Source: Trifolium pratense (lineage: Eukaryota > Streptophyta > Magnoliopsida > Fabales > Fabaceae). Taken from it: a DNA stretch of 64,000 nt. The notes under the pieces are model-generated. The model saw only the letters and a list, made by a program, of their open reading frames with translations. It did not search any database and had not been told where the DNA came from. How positions within the stretch are numbered: position 1 is the first letter of the stretch; each line of letters starts with the position of its first letter. The translations under genes were made by a program, and so were the position numbers. Of the stretch, positions 47,031 through 58,332 are shown one piece after another. The stretch lies in the NCBI RefSeq assembly GCF_020283565.1, contig NC_060061.1, positions 17,273,362 to 17,337,361 of the forward strand, read 5' to 3'.

Positions 47031-47584
47031 CTCTTTGTCGATTTCAATCAATATTATTTTCGTAAATTAATATTTTTGTGTTTTGGTCGTGTGTTCTTGC
47101 ATTCTTGTACCTACGGGAATTCTGGCTAGGAAAGGCTTGGTACTTAAGCGATCCTCGATCCACCTCCCTTACCTGGGAACCCCTGTAGTTGCTATTTGCT
47201 AGACAATTTGACCCTTACACACAAAAAAAAAAATCAAATTTTCAAAAAAAATCTAAAAAATAAAAAAAAGGCAGTTTCTGAAATTTTTTCCGAATTAATT
47301 CCCCATTGTGCTGCCTCATCGAAAAAAATTAATAAATCAGAATCTCCTATTTTTAGAAAAAATAGGAGACGCCACCTCAAAAATCTCAAATTCATTGTTT
47401 TTCTATTTTAGTTTAATTTATTACTATTTTCGTAATTTCAAAAAAATCCAAAAAAATTTGAAAAATCTTTATTTGATTTTATTAGATTTTTAGTCATATT
47501 TTTATATTTTTCTAATCTCGTCTCGATCGAATTTCCATTTTCGGTTGAATTTCTTCTTCTGATTCTAATTTAAACAATTACACC

Positions 47585-50437
47585 ATGGCTGACCAAAAGA
47601 CTTTAAGAGAGCTTGCAGCACCTGACATTAATTATAATTCACTTTGTATTAAATACCCTAATGTTGCTGTAGCTTTCGAATTAAAGTCGGGCCTAATACA
47701 CCTGTTGCCCAAGTTTAGCGGTCTTTCCGGTGAAGACCCCCATAGGCATCTGAAGGAATTTCAGGTCGTGTGCTCTACACCCTTGAGACCTGAAGGAATC
47801 ACCGAAGACCATATCAAGCTAAGAGCCTTCCCTTTCTCACTCCAAGGAGCTGCAAAGGACTGGTTATACTACCTTCAGCCAAACACTGTTGCAAGCTGGA
47901 CTGATCTGAAAAAGCTTTTCCTAGAGAAATACTTCCCTGCTTCTAGGGCCGCATCCATAAGAAAGGAGATATGCGGCATCAGACAATGTGACAGCGAGTC
48001 ACTTTCTGAATACTGGGAACGATTCAAACAATTAGTGTCCAGTTGCCCCCAACACCAGATCTCTGAGCAGCTACTTATCCAGTACTTCTACGAAGGACTA
48101 TTACCCATGGATAGGAATATCTTAGATGCTGCTAGTGGCGGAGCCCTTGTCGATAAGACACCCGCTGCAGCGAAGGCTCTCATTGAGAACATGTCTCTAA
48201 ACTCCCAACAATTCACCACTAGAAGCAATTCTGTGGTTCTGACAAAAGGAGTGAATGAAATTCAAGCCTCCCCTCCCAACAAGGCTATAGAAATCAGACT
48301 TGACGAGCTTACCTCTCTAGTGAAGCAGTTGGCATTAGGAAAGACCCGGACTGTAGGAAGAGTGTGTGGCATTTGCACCTCCCCTGAGCACCCGACAGAT
48401 ATATGTCCCATCCTACAAGATGAATCCATAACTGAGTTGCCTCAAGCATACGCAGCAAATGTGTACAATCAAGGCAACAACCAAAATAGATACAATGCTC
48501 CTGACCTTTCCACTAATAGATATCATCCCAACTGGAGAAACCATCCAAACCTGCAGTATGGGAATCCACCCGCACAACAACAGTTACCGTCACCCCTTCC
48601 CCAACCTGCTCAAAACATGCCACCACCAGCAGTGGCTACTTCTGGATCTTCACTAGAGGACATCGTCAAGCAATTGGCCGCGCAAATACAGACAACAAAT
48701 GCATCCATGAACGATCTGAAAACACTGGTCGGACAACTAGTGACTACTATGAACCAAATGCAAACTCAGAGCTCCAGGAACCTCCCTGACCAAACCGTAC
48801 CTAACCCAAATGTTAGTGCAATCACTCTTAGGTCTGGCAAGGAAGTCGACGCAGCAGTAGAAGCAAGTGTAGATAACAGTGGAGAAAAAAATGATAAAAA
48901 TAATAAAAATAAGTCAACTCCTACACCTGCACCCACACCTACCCCTGAACTTGATGAAGATGAGGAGCAGTCCATACCACTTCCCTTCCCTCAAAGAGCT
49001 GTCAAAAGCAAAAAGGAGCATCAGTTCGACATGGATAGGGAGATCTTGGATGTTTTTAAGAAAGTTGAAGTAAACATCCCTCTCCTTGAGGCTATTAAAC
49101 AAATCCCGAAATATGCCAAACTCCTCAAGGAGATGTGCACAAACAAGAGGAAACTAAAAGGGAACTCGAGAGTTAATATGAGTAGGAATGTCTCTGCAAT
49201 CATACATCAGACAGACTTGCCCGAGAAATGTGAAGATCTTGGAGTCTTTACTGTCCCTTGTACCATAGGCACTACCGAATTCGGAAGTTGCATGTTGGAC
49301 TTAGGCTCCTCCATAAATGTTATGCCTACATCTATATATAACTCTCTTTCCCTTGGTCCCTTGCAGCCTACAGGTCTTGTCATTCAGCTTGCAAATAGAA
49401 GCATCACCCGCCCTAAGGGTATTATCGAGGATGTGCTTGTTAAAGTTAATGATCTAATCTTTCCTGCAGATTTCTACATCCTCGACATGGAAAGAGAAAC
49501 AAGTTCCAGTAAAGGAACCCTCATTCTAGGAAGGCCATTCATGAGGACCGCTAGAGCTAAAATTGATGCTTATGCAGGGACACTTTCAATGGCGTTTGGG
49601 AATCGTGTTATCCGCTTCAACTTATTTGATGCTATGAAACACCCGCATGAAGAACACTCTGTCTTTGCATTAGATCTATTTGATGGGTTGATAGATAATG
49701 AGTGCACTGATGAGTTTATTAATGGTTTTCCATCTATTGTTGGTTTTGATGACACTTTCACTGGTCAGGACAGCACTAATATTGAAATTTGTTCTGTGTA
49801 TGCTAAAATTAATGACAATCATGTTGCTACTAATAGCACTGACACTATTAGCACATACACTGGCACTTCTAACACAATCACTGTTGCAAACATTGACATT
49901 CTTGGTGGCTCCTCCACGATACCACAAGAGTCCAAAGTTCAATCTGATCTAGATGAATTATATGCTGCTCTTGGAATAGATCAATCTGCTGAAATTTTTT
50001 CTTGTGAATGTGGTATTTGTAATGTTTGTCTTGAGATCAATGCAGCTATTTTAGGTGAAGACATTTTGATGCTGACAACCACTTGTGCAGAAATTCAAAC
50101 AAATTCAATAACTCTTGAAGTTGACACCAAAAATGTGGATTTTAGTCGGAAGCAACTATTGCCTATAGTAGAAAAATTGTTGGTGGAGCCTCTGATTAAG
50201 CCACGCGACAAGCAGTTGTTCTTCACAATCTATGCATCTCTCCCACCTATTTTATCTGACTCACAAGCTCAATTTGGCTTCTCTGTTTTCCACGTTTTTG
50301 TTATTGCAGGTCCACCATATTTTGTACTATTATACAAGTTCACGTGGTATTTGCTTTTTCTTGTTTCATGTGTTCGTAGTGCAGAAAGGCCTCCACCAAA
50401 ACCGCCGGACATGGACTTTCCAGCTGCTACAGCTTAG
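47585..50437 (+). CDS. gag: Athila-like gag-protease polyprotein (950 aa)
   Basis: Long intact frame after a ~575-nt leader. A retrotransposon gag core lies at residues ~50-210 (G-A-A-K-D-W; L-F-L-E-K-Y-F-P; Y-W-E-R-F-K). A CX2CX4HX4C zinc knuckle follows at ~261-274 (CGICTSPEHPTDIC), then a Gln/Pro/Asn-rich linker. The retropepsin-like aspartic protease has its active-site D at ~572 (M-L-D-L-G-S-S), later I-L-G-R-P-F. The remaining ~250 residues are unrecognised. They end in a hydrophobic stretch and a P-P-P-K-P-P tail just where RT would be expected, so pol appears deleted and the end replaced or drifted. Confidence 0.88.
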   Translation: MADQKTLRELAAPDINYNSLCIKYPNVAVAFELKSGLIHLLPKFSGLSGEDPHRHLKEFQVVCSTPLRPEGITEDHIKLRAFPFSLQGAAKDWLYYLQPNTVASWTDLKKLFLEKYFPASRAASIRKEICGIRQCDSESLSEYWERFKQLVSSCPQHQISEQLLIQYFYEGLLPMDRNILDAASGGALVDKTPAAAKALIENMSLNSQQFTTRSNSVVLTKGVNEIQASPPNKAIEIRLDELTSLVKQLALGKTRTVGRVCGICTSPEHPTDICPILQDESITELPQAYAANVYNQGNNQNRYNAPDLSTNRYHPNWRNHPNLQYGNPPAQQQLPSPLPQPAQNMPPPAVATSGSSLEDIVKQLAAQIQTTNASMNDLKTLVGQLVTTMNQMQTQSSRNLPDQTVPNPNVSAITLRSGKEVDAAVEASVDNSGEKNDKNNKNKSTPTPAPTPTPELDEDEEQSIPLPFPQRAVKSKKEHQFDMDREILDVFKKVEVNIPLLEAIKQIPKYAKLLKEMCTNKRKLKGNSRVNMSRNVSAIIHQTDLPEKCEDLGVFTVPCTIGTTEFGSCMLDLGSSINVMPTSIYNSLSLGPLQPTGLVIQLANRSITRPKGIIEDVLVKVNDLIFPADFYILDMERETSSSKGTLILGRPFMRTARAKIDAYAGTLSMAFGNRVIRFNLFDAMKHPHEEHSVFALDLFDGLIDNECTDEFINGFPSIVGFDDTFTGQDSTNIEICSVYAKINDNHVATNSTDTISTYTGTSNTITVANIDILGGSSTIPQESKVQSDLDELYAALGIDQSAEIFSCECGICNVCLEINAAILGEDILMLTTTCAEIQTNSITLEVDTKNVDFSRKQLLPIVEKLLVEPLIKPRDKQLFFTIYASLPPILSDSQAQFGFSVFHVFVIAGPPYFVLLYKFTWYLLFLVSCVRSAERPPPKPPDMDFPAATA

Positions 50438-51531
50438 CTCCTCGGGTGTGTTCCTTCGTTTTCTCACTTTATGCTTATTGTTATACATTGCGGACAATGT
50501 CTGTTTTAAGTGTGGGGGGAACATTTATTTATTTTATTTTTCTGTCAATTAAAAAAATATAACAATAATAAAATAAAAATAAATTTAGCATGCATGCAAT
50601 TGTTATGAGTAGTTACATGTTTTAAGACTAGAGCAATATAGCTGTAGGATTGGTGAAATTTTTGGAAATTCTTGTTTTCATGCTTGATATGATGATCTTT
50701 GCACCTTAATGCACAACTGCTGAAAAACGTGCAAACTTAGTAGTGGCTTGATAAATCTTTAAAATACACAGTCATTATCCTAAGTTGTCTGAGTATAGAA
50801 TATGATAAAGAGGCATGATTAGGACTAAGTTTGAGGGAAAGCTGGATTACTTGATTGTAGGACCATGGCTAGATTAAATGATGGGATACTACACAATAAA
50901 AAAAAATTAAAAAAATTAATTATAGAATAAGTTCCTGTGCCCGAAACTGGAGGAACAATAATGAATATGTTGAGTTCCTGTGCCCGAAACTGGAGGAACA
51001 AATGCTGTGTAGGGTGCTCTATTCGGAGTAACAGGTTGGACTCATTACAAGTGAGATCCCGTCAGGTGAAAAGGTAGAGTAGCACCTAAAGCATAACTAA
51101 AATGAACTTAAGTAGTATCCTTGCGTATAAAAATCAAAAAGCCTGTGAGAACAAGAAAAGCGTAGCTTCCCCTCAAGCTGAAATCCGAACTCAAACTCTG
51201 AGTTGTAGGAAAGAAAAGACAGCTTAGTATCCTGACTGTGTAGTTTTCAAGAAGGATCATGTCATGACTCTGGTTGACAGTAATAGGCAGTACACACACA
51301 CACGCTTGATTATCATTGACGGTTGATATACGGGAGTTATGCCAATCTTTGAAAAACAATCCATAGTTTGAACTTGAATCTTAGAATGTGTTGATTGCTT
51401 GTGACGTTGTATCATGACTTATTATCTATCTAAAAAGAAAAAAAAAAAAAAAAAGGGAATGAAATAAAAAAATTTGAGCCTTTAAGCTTGAGTTTTGCTC
51501 AGGAGAGCAAAAGAATAAGTGTGGGGGTATT
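50438..51531 (+). other. Non-coding 3' region of the Gypsy element
   Basis: No conserved domain in either strand. It contains AAGTGTGGGGG near 50508 and a 28-bp word starting GTTCCTGTGCCCGAAACTGG, present twice (50931-50958 and 50974-51001). It ends in the polypurine-like GTGTGGGGGTA next to the 3' LTR. Confidence 0.7.
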
Positions 51532-52652
51532 TGATCAGTGTATTTATAATGCACTTTCTTCTATCTTATGATACGAAATTTATATGATTTCTCCACTTAT
51601 TTCTAGCGTTTTCAATGAGTTTCCTAAGTTTAGGATAGTTTTGCTTTTATTTTGTTTTCACACTTATTTCATAAATAAACAGCAGTTTGACCTTTTCTCA
51701 CTCTGCAGGCCATAACTGGAGCTACGAGTATCGGATTGAGGCTTGCGAGCATGCGTTGGAAAGCTAAGACAAAGATATACAACTTTGATGTTGGAGCGAA
51801 ATTCAAATTCCGAAGTTTACGTCGTTCCACGATGGGTTATATCGTACCACGATGAGAATGGAAAAAATCTGCACAGAATCTGCAAATCTTGAGGACCAAG
51901 CAGCCATCCCATCGCGCCACGATCAATCCAACGCACCACGATGCTGCTTAGAAATTAAGTCGAAAAAGCCTATAAATAGAGCCTTAGTCTCTCATATTTT
52001 ATTCATTCCAGTTTCTGAGAAACTCTTGTAGCCTCTAGTATTCTATGGCTTCCTAAACCACTAGGGTTGATCTGCTGTAAGGGGATTTCTCCAAGACCTT
52101 GAGGTTATTTATATTATTCAGTTTTATTTAATTCTTTTCAATTATGTTCTTGTTCTTGTTTGCTTAATTCAAGTTTCATATACATGATTGTTAGTTTTGA
52201 TTGATTTCTATTTCTTAAGGTAATCGTGTTTAACTTAGCTTATTCGTTAATTCACGTGTTCTTAACCGTTTGCTTAATTCGGTATGCCGTTTGCTTAATT
52301 CGGTATCTAACAAAAGGAATATAATTCATATAGAATCGAATACGCTTGTTAATCGTTTCTATAATCAAAAGAGAATTAAATCCGCTTAGGGACTGATAAT
52401 ATAACGATCGATGATAAGTCTGAAATCTCCGAGCAGTAGATTAATCTGTTTCTCACAACTGTTTCTAAATCAACTTACTTTCTTCGTTTCTAATCATTGA
52501 AACCAAACCTAAACCCCCTTTTTTACAATTCTTACTTGATTATAATATTGATAAACTGATTTTAAGAGTCCTTGTGAGACGACCAAGGTTAACTTACCTT
52601 GTACTACATTTTACAAAATTCAATTATTTTTGACCGCATACGACAGCGATCA
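51532..52652 (+). repeat. Gypsy 3' LTR
   Basis: Same length as the 5' LTR. Preceded by a G-rich tract (51520-51528). Confidence 0.94.
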
Positions 52653-53974
52653 GTTATAGTCAACAAGAGGGGATTGACTATACTGAAACCTTTGCACCAG
52701 TTGCTAGACTTGAAGCAATCAGGTTACTTCTATCTTATGCTGTTAATCATGGAATAACCTTGTATCAGATGGATGTTAAAAGTGCCTTTTTAAATGGTTT
52801 TATTTCTGAAGAAGTGTATGTTAAGCAACCTCCTGGTTTTGAAGATGTCTCAAACCCAGAACATGTTTTTAAATTGAAGAAATCACTGTATGGTCTGAAA
52901 CAAGCTCCAAGAGCTTGGTATGATAGACTCAGTAATTTCCTTCTTGAAAAGGGTTTTGAAAAAGGAAAGTTTGACTGCACACTCTTTAGAAAAACAACCA
53001 AAGAAGACATTTTAATCATTCAAATTTATGTTGATGATATTATTTTTGGTTCAACTAATGCTGCTTTGTGCAAGAACTTTTCTAAGATAATGCAGGATGA
53101 ATTTGAAATGAGCATGATGGGAGAATTGAAATTCTTTCTTGGAATTCAAATCAATCAGAAGAAGGAAGGAACTTATGTTCATCAATCAAAATATACCAAG
53201 GAACTTCTGAAGAAGTTCAATCTAGATGACTGCAAGATAATGAACACTCCTATGCACTCAACTACCAACATGAGCAAGTCAGATGATGAAGGAAAAGTAG
53301 ATCAAAAGGTCTACAGAGGTATGATTGGTTCCTTACTCTATCTGACAGCCTCTAGACCAGATATTTTATTCAGCGTATGCTTATGTGCAAGATTCCAGTC
53401 AGATCCTAGAGAATCTCATCTTACAGCTGTAAAGAGAATCTTTAGATATCTGAAAGGAACAACTAATCTTGGACTTCTCTATAAGAAATCCAATGATTAT
53501 GTGCTAAATGGATTCTGTGATGCTGACTATGCTGGAGATAAAATTGAAAGAAAATCCACAAGTGGCAATTGTCAATTTGTTGGTGAAAACCTTATCTCCT
53601 GGGCTAGTAAGAGACAAACTACTATAGCTTTGTCTACAGCAGAAGCAGAATACATTTCAGCAGCTAAGTGTTGTACACAATTACTCTGGTTAAAATATCA
53701 GTTAGAAGATTATCAGGTAAGCAGTAACAATATTCCTTTATATTGTGATAATACTGCAGCCATTCATTTATCTAAAAATCCTATCCTACACTCTAGAGCC
53801 AAACATATTGAAATCAAACACCATTTTATCAGAGATTATGTTCAGAGAGGCATTATAGATATTAAGTTTGTTGATACTGAAAATCAATGGGCAAACATAT
53901 TTACTAAAGCCTTACCTGTTGAAAGATTTGATTTTATAAAGAAACATCTGAACATGTTTTCAATCTCTGAATGA
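52653..53974 (+). CDS. pol: Sirevirus pol, 3' part: RT and RNase H
   Basis: Similarity resumes directly after the Gypsy insertion, starting with the duplicated GTTAT. RT core: T-F-A-P-V-A-R; M-D-V-K-S-A-F-L-N-G; catalytic Y-V-D-D in YVDDIIFGS; L-G-I-Q. RNase H: G-F-C-D-A-D-Y-A-G-D, then T-A-E-A-E-Y and the late D-N-T-A-A. It ends in TGA at 53972. The reading frame matches the 5' part if the insert and one duplication (6769 nt) are discounted, so the pol gene was open before the Gypsy landed. Confidence 0.9.
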
Positions 53975-54424
53975 AAATTTTTTTTGGCATTTAAAGTGTA
54001 AGAGGTTATGTATATCAGAACTTATGATTCAGATCATCTGAAACACAAGCTCTGAAGTACCTAACTCTGATAGAGAATTTTAAATAACTCAGAGGCTCTG
54101 AACTATTTAAGTGGGATACGTTTAGTATTCACTGCTGAACAGTTGTCCACTAAAATAGCAGTTACCGAGTAAATTTCTGCACGTGGTCTACGTGTGTCAG
54201 GTAGTGGGTGGTTAATGATGACTTTTGGTATTCAACTTTTTGTCAATTAGCGTAACTTCCCAAATTTGCTATTTTCGTGTTAACTGTGTGCATTTAAATA
54301 AAACTTACACAATACACTTGCACACTATTCACCTTCACAACCTACACTTTCATATTCTCTCTAAACCTCCAACACACTTTCTTTCTCTCTCGTTAGTTTT
54401 CCAAACCCTACCCTATCTCCAACA
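53975..54424 (+). other. Spacer between Sirevirus pol and the envelope-like gene
   Basis: No domain is seen. It is CT/AC-rich toward 54350-54420, like a leader. A subgenomic or spliced message could start or join here, but I cannot fix the sites. Confidence 0.5.
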
Positions 54425-57130
54425 ATGGCTGGACCTTCGTCTTCGTCGTCAACAAAGATTCCACCTTTTATGTTCAAAAATCTCCAAATCGTTGGGAACG
54501 AGATGGAGTTTCCATAATCTGAGCTCATATTTCTTTCTGAAAAGATGATCGACTTCGACAGTATAAAGGCAAATGGGTTTGATGTGAAACATTACTTCTC
54601 CGCTCAAGGTTGGGATAAGTACTTCAGCATGTTAAATGGTCCTATTTACCCAGATCTCTTGAAGAAATTCTGGATGAAAGCTAAGGTCTTTGACAAGCAT
54701 GAAGCTAAGGAAGAAGAACGTGCTGCTATTGAAAGAAATCCTAGTTTAAAAGGTAAATCTAGGAAAGAAATGGGTTTATTGGAATTCACTGGAAAGCAAA
54801 TTAGGTCTAACATCTGTGGTATGAACCTAGCTTTCTCACCAATTCATTTCAATGCTCTACTTGGTTTGGATAACTCTGGGATAGAGTTGGATGTTTTTGA
54901 GAAGGACACAAGGTACAGAGATGATCTTCTGGCTCTGATGTGTACAGATTTGAAACTGAAGGGTAAAGTCAAGGGTTTGACTGATGTCTGCAGAGTACTA
55001 TTCAAGATCATACTAGCTGCTATCAGTCCAAGAGTTGGTGGTACTGATACCATTTCCTGGACTCATCGTCATCTGATCTACTTTCTTCTGAAAGAAATGA
55101 AGGTAAATCTGGGAGAATATTTCTTTGAGAGGATCTGTGAGGCAATCTTCTTAAGCAAATCTCAGAGGAAGACAGCTATAGCCTATCCAAGATTACTCTC
55201 AGACCTTCTATATCAAGGTCATGTTGTTGAGAATCTGAAGAAGTTCCATCCGGAACTTGTTGAAAAGAAATTCACTCCTGAAATTCTGAATGCCAGCTTC
55301 CTCACCAAGATGCGTCTCATCTCATCTAAAGTGGTTCCACCTCCACAAGAGTTTACAGCCAGTCTTGAAGATCGTTTGTATGTGGATGGATATCCAGTCA
55401 TCTCAGAAGCTGATGCTGAGCACATCATTCAGGACTATTTGGAAGTGCTCAGACAAGAAGGATTTGTTGTTGATAGAAGTATGGTTCCTCCAGCTCCTGT
55501 AAACATGTATAATCCTAAGAGGAAACCAAAGAGGAAAGCTGAACAAGAAAAACCAGATCTTCTGGCTCAGAAGAAGGTTAAGGTAGAAGAAGCTACTGCT
55601 GAGCAAAGAACAAAGAGAAAACATGAAGCTTTGACTGGAAAAGCTGCTGCACCATCATCAAAGGAGCCTATCATTGTTGATGATGAAGAGGAAAGTGAAG
55701 AAAGTGAATCCTCTGAATCAGAAACTGAATCTGATGAAGAGACTATGGCTGCACGTTTGAGGAAAAGACCTGCTCCTACTCCTAAAGATAAAGGTAAGTC
55801 TACTAAGTTCATCTTTAATGAAAATAAAATTGGATTAGGTTACACCAAACCTCTCAGAACTGTTTTACCAACCTCTGATATTCCAACCTCTGACAACCCT
55901 TTGTCTGAACTAGAGAAACATCTTAGTCCAGATCCTCTGAATAACCAAACCTTCACCCAAAAACCTTCATCTCCACCTAAACCTCAATCACCTCAACCTC
56001 AACCACAAAAAGAAACACCTATCACATCACCATCTGAACCTCAACCAGATATTCCAAATGCTGAACCAACCTCTCCCATCAAACAACCCTCTCCTGAACC
56101 AACCCCTGAACAACCAACTCCTGAACCAACAGCTGAACATAAAACTCCTGAACCATCTCCTGAACATATTTACCCTGAATCAACTTCTGACATCTCATCA
56201 TCTGAACCAACCCCTGAACCCCATTCTAATCCAAGTGCTGAACATGCTTCTCCTGAGCGTATTCACACTTGTGCTCCCAAGCCTTCAGAGGCAGAAGTTG
56301 TCATTATTGACAATCCTGCTAATGAATCAACCAATCTCTCTACCATTCCCAATCCTTCACCCTCATCATCCAACCCTTTTCGTAATCTATCCACTCAGTT
56401 TCATGATGACTTGGTTAGATTATCTTTGCTAAAGGACAGGTTTCTAGTTTGTCCTTCTGATGTGGATTTGGAAGTTTCAAGCATTAAGGCAAGGATTTGC
56501 AATGCTTTGGATGGTGCTGCTGAGGAAATTAAGGCTGTGGTTGGAAGAAGAGACTTGGATGTGATAAGCTTCATGAGGGAAAGTCTGGCTAGGGCTGAAT
56601 TGAAAAGGTTAACGCCTTTCAATCATGACGAACATGAGCGTGCTAAGCTTGCCGCTATATCTGCAGCTGTGAGGCGTCTGTCTGCATTCAAGGATTGCTG
56701 GGTTGATTCTACTCTTTTGCAAAGTCTTGAGGATCAACGGATTGAGAATGAACGTCTGGAAGAAGCTGCTGCTAGAGTTGCCGAGTTGGCAAATGAGCCA
56801 CATAATGAGGATGCCACAGAAGAGGATGTACTGAATGTGCTGAACCAGGATGATGTCCTGATGATTGATTATCCAGAGGAAGGTGAACCCTCTGATAAAG
56901 GCAAGGCACCTTTGGTTGAAGAACAAGCGCCTTTGGTTCAAGATCAAGCTCCTGTTGTTGGTGATCAGTTGCAAATCTTCCAAGAAGCTCTGAGGGAGCA
57001 GCAAGAAGGATTGGAAAGGCAAAGGACAGCTCACCTCAACTTGGAATCCAAAGTGGATGGTCTGGTTTCCAACGTGGGATCTTTGAACGACAAATTTGAT
57101 CAACTCTTAGCCTTTCTTAAGAAACCCTAG
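54425..57130 (+). pseudogene. Sirevirus envelope-like ORF with an early nonsense codon
   Basis: ATG 54425 opens 30 codons (MAGPSSSSS...) and stops at TAA 54515-54517. The same frame reopens at once and runs to 57130; the next Met (54545) gives 861 residues. N-terminal half: conserved plant-retroelement domain found in SIRE-type extra ORFs and Gypsy ORFs (W-D-K-Y-F; L-L-G-L-D; W-T-H-R-H). Middle: NLS-like K/R blocks, acidic Ser/Glu stretch, then a Pro-rich P-E-P-T repeat (about 55900-56250). C-terminus: coiled-coil-like heptads. I see no clear signal peptide or transmembrane segment, so an envelope role is not supported by the sequence. Confidence 0.8.
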
Positions 57131-57381
57131 GATTCTATGCACTTGTTTTAAGCTTTCTTTTATTTTCTTGTTTACCTTCTGAACACTTTTTCTGGTTTAT
57201 CTATTTCAAGATTTTGTTTATGTTTTGCTTGATTACTTATTTTATGTTCACTTGATATTTATATTTTCTTGATAAATAAGAACATAAGAACACAAGATGC
57301 TCTTTAAAACGAAAATTTTTATTAATGCTCCAACAATGTTGAGTACATTGGTAATAAGAAAAAGAAAAAGACAACCTAATC

Positions 57382-57747
57382 CTAATCAGATGGACAAAAC
57401 TCAGAAGAAATCTCTGATTTCTCCTCAGCATCATCTGATGAAATTTCTATGGGATCCGGGTTTTGCTCTTGTTCTTCTTCTTCTTGTTCCTCTTCTGGAA
57501 CATAGCTAGCCAAAAACTCAACATAGTCAGCATCATCTTCATTCTCTTCAGCTTCAGAGTCTGATGAGATGATTATTATCTCCGCATCTTGTGGTTTCTT
57601 GTTGTCTTCTTTATTTTTCTCCTCGTCTTCGCGTTTTTCGTCTTCTTTCTTTCTCTTAAACTCTGCGATGCGTAAACTAAATCTTTTCATTATTCCTAAT
57701 CTCTCTTCCTTCACTTGTTTACTCTTGTTTTTACGTGAAGAAGGCAT
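57382..57747 (-). CDS. Antisense ORF in the Sirevirus 3' region (~121 aa)
   Basis: A minus-strand frame is open from 57903; the ATG at 57747 (MPSSRKNKSKQ) is preferred because a TATA-like TTTATATAA lies about 105 nt upstream (near 57851-57859). The protein is very basic at first (K/R-rich, F-K-R-K-K-E-D) and then strongly acidic with Ser-Asp-Ser and E-E-E-Q runs. No family is recognised. Antisense extra ORFs are known from other plant LTR elements; whether this one is expressed is open. Confidence 0.45.
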   Translation of the reverse strand: MPSSRKNKSKQVKEERLGIMKRFSLRIAEFKRKKEDEKREDEEKNKEDNKKPQDAEIIIISSDSEAEENEDDADYVEFLASYVPEEEQEEEEQEQNPDPIEISSDDAEEKSEISSEFCPSD

Positions 57748-57881
57748 GTTAACTCGCTCACCTTTTATAAACCTTTGAGCGCGTTGGTTTTCGTTTTTGA
57801 AAATTAATTCACCTTTGTAACAACCACTCTTCTTTCTTTGACTGTCTTGGTTATATAAATTTTTTACTTTTTGATAATGAC

Positions 57882-58331
57882 AAAAGGGGGAGTAGTTACG
57901 CATTAATTGATAAGTGATAAGTTCAAAACTGAAACCACTCTTTTATCTCGCTTTTATCCGTTATGTTAAAAGTTGTTACTTTTAAGTTGTTTTACGTATT
58001 TCAATGCGGAGATTAAGTTAGTTGAAACTAAAATAAATTTCATAAGTAAGGATAAATTAAGAGTGCAATTTTAACTTAGCCTTATGAGACTTAGGGGGAG
58101 AGCTTGCAAACCTCTCACTCTGAAGAAAGATATGAAAGTTGTTTTATTTCAAACCATCTTAATCTTATAATAAATTAAAATATCATGGATAAAACATAAA
58201 GCTCAGACTTTATGGAGTATCAATCTTAGGGGGAGCTTGCAAACCTCATAAACCTAAGAGAAACATGATAAGTTAATTTAACAACAATTGTCAATTAATA
58301 CTGATGTTTGTCATCATCAAAAAGGGGGAGA
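57882..58331 (+). repeat. Repeated polypurine-tract motifs before the 3' LTR
   Basis: AAAAGGGGGAG occurs at about 57882-57892 and again next to the LTR (58319-58331). TTAGGGGGAG followed closely by GCTTGCAAACCTC occurs near 58091-58113 and 58226-58247. Only the last copy can be the true plus-strand primer. Multiplied polypurine motifs are a known Sirevirus feature. Confidence 0.8.
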
Positions 58332-58332
58332 T

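Larger units (their letters stand above)
45889..52652 (+). mobile_element. Nested Athila-like Ty3/Gypsy element, gag-protease only (6.76 kb)
   Basis: LTRs 45889-47009 and 51532-52652, each 1121 bp, TGATCAG...GCGATCA. The 5-bp duplication GTTAT lies at 45884-45888 and 52653-52657. The PBS matches tRNA-Asp. The only long ORF is gag plus protease; no RT, RNase H or integrase was found in any frame between the ORF and the 3' LTR. It therefore depends on partner enzymes. Same orientation as its host. Confidence 0.93.
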
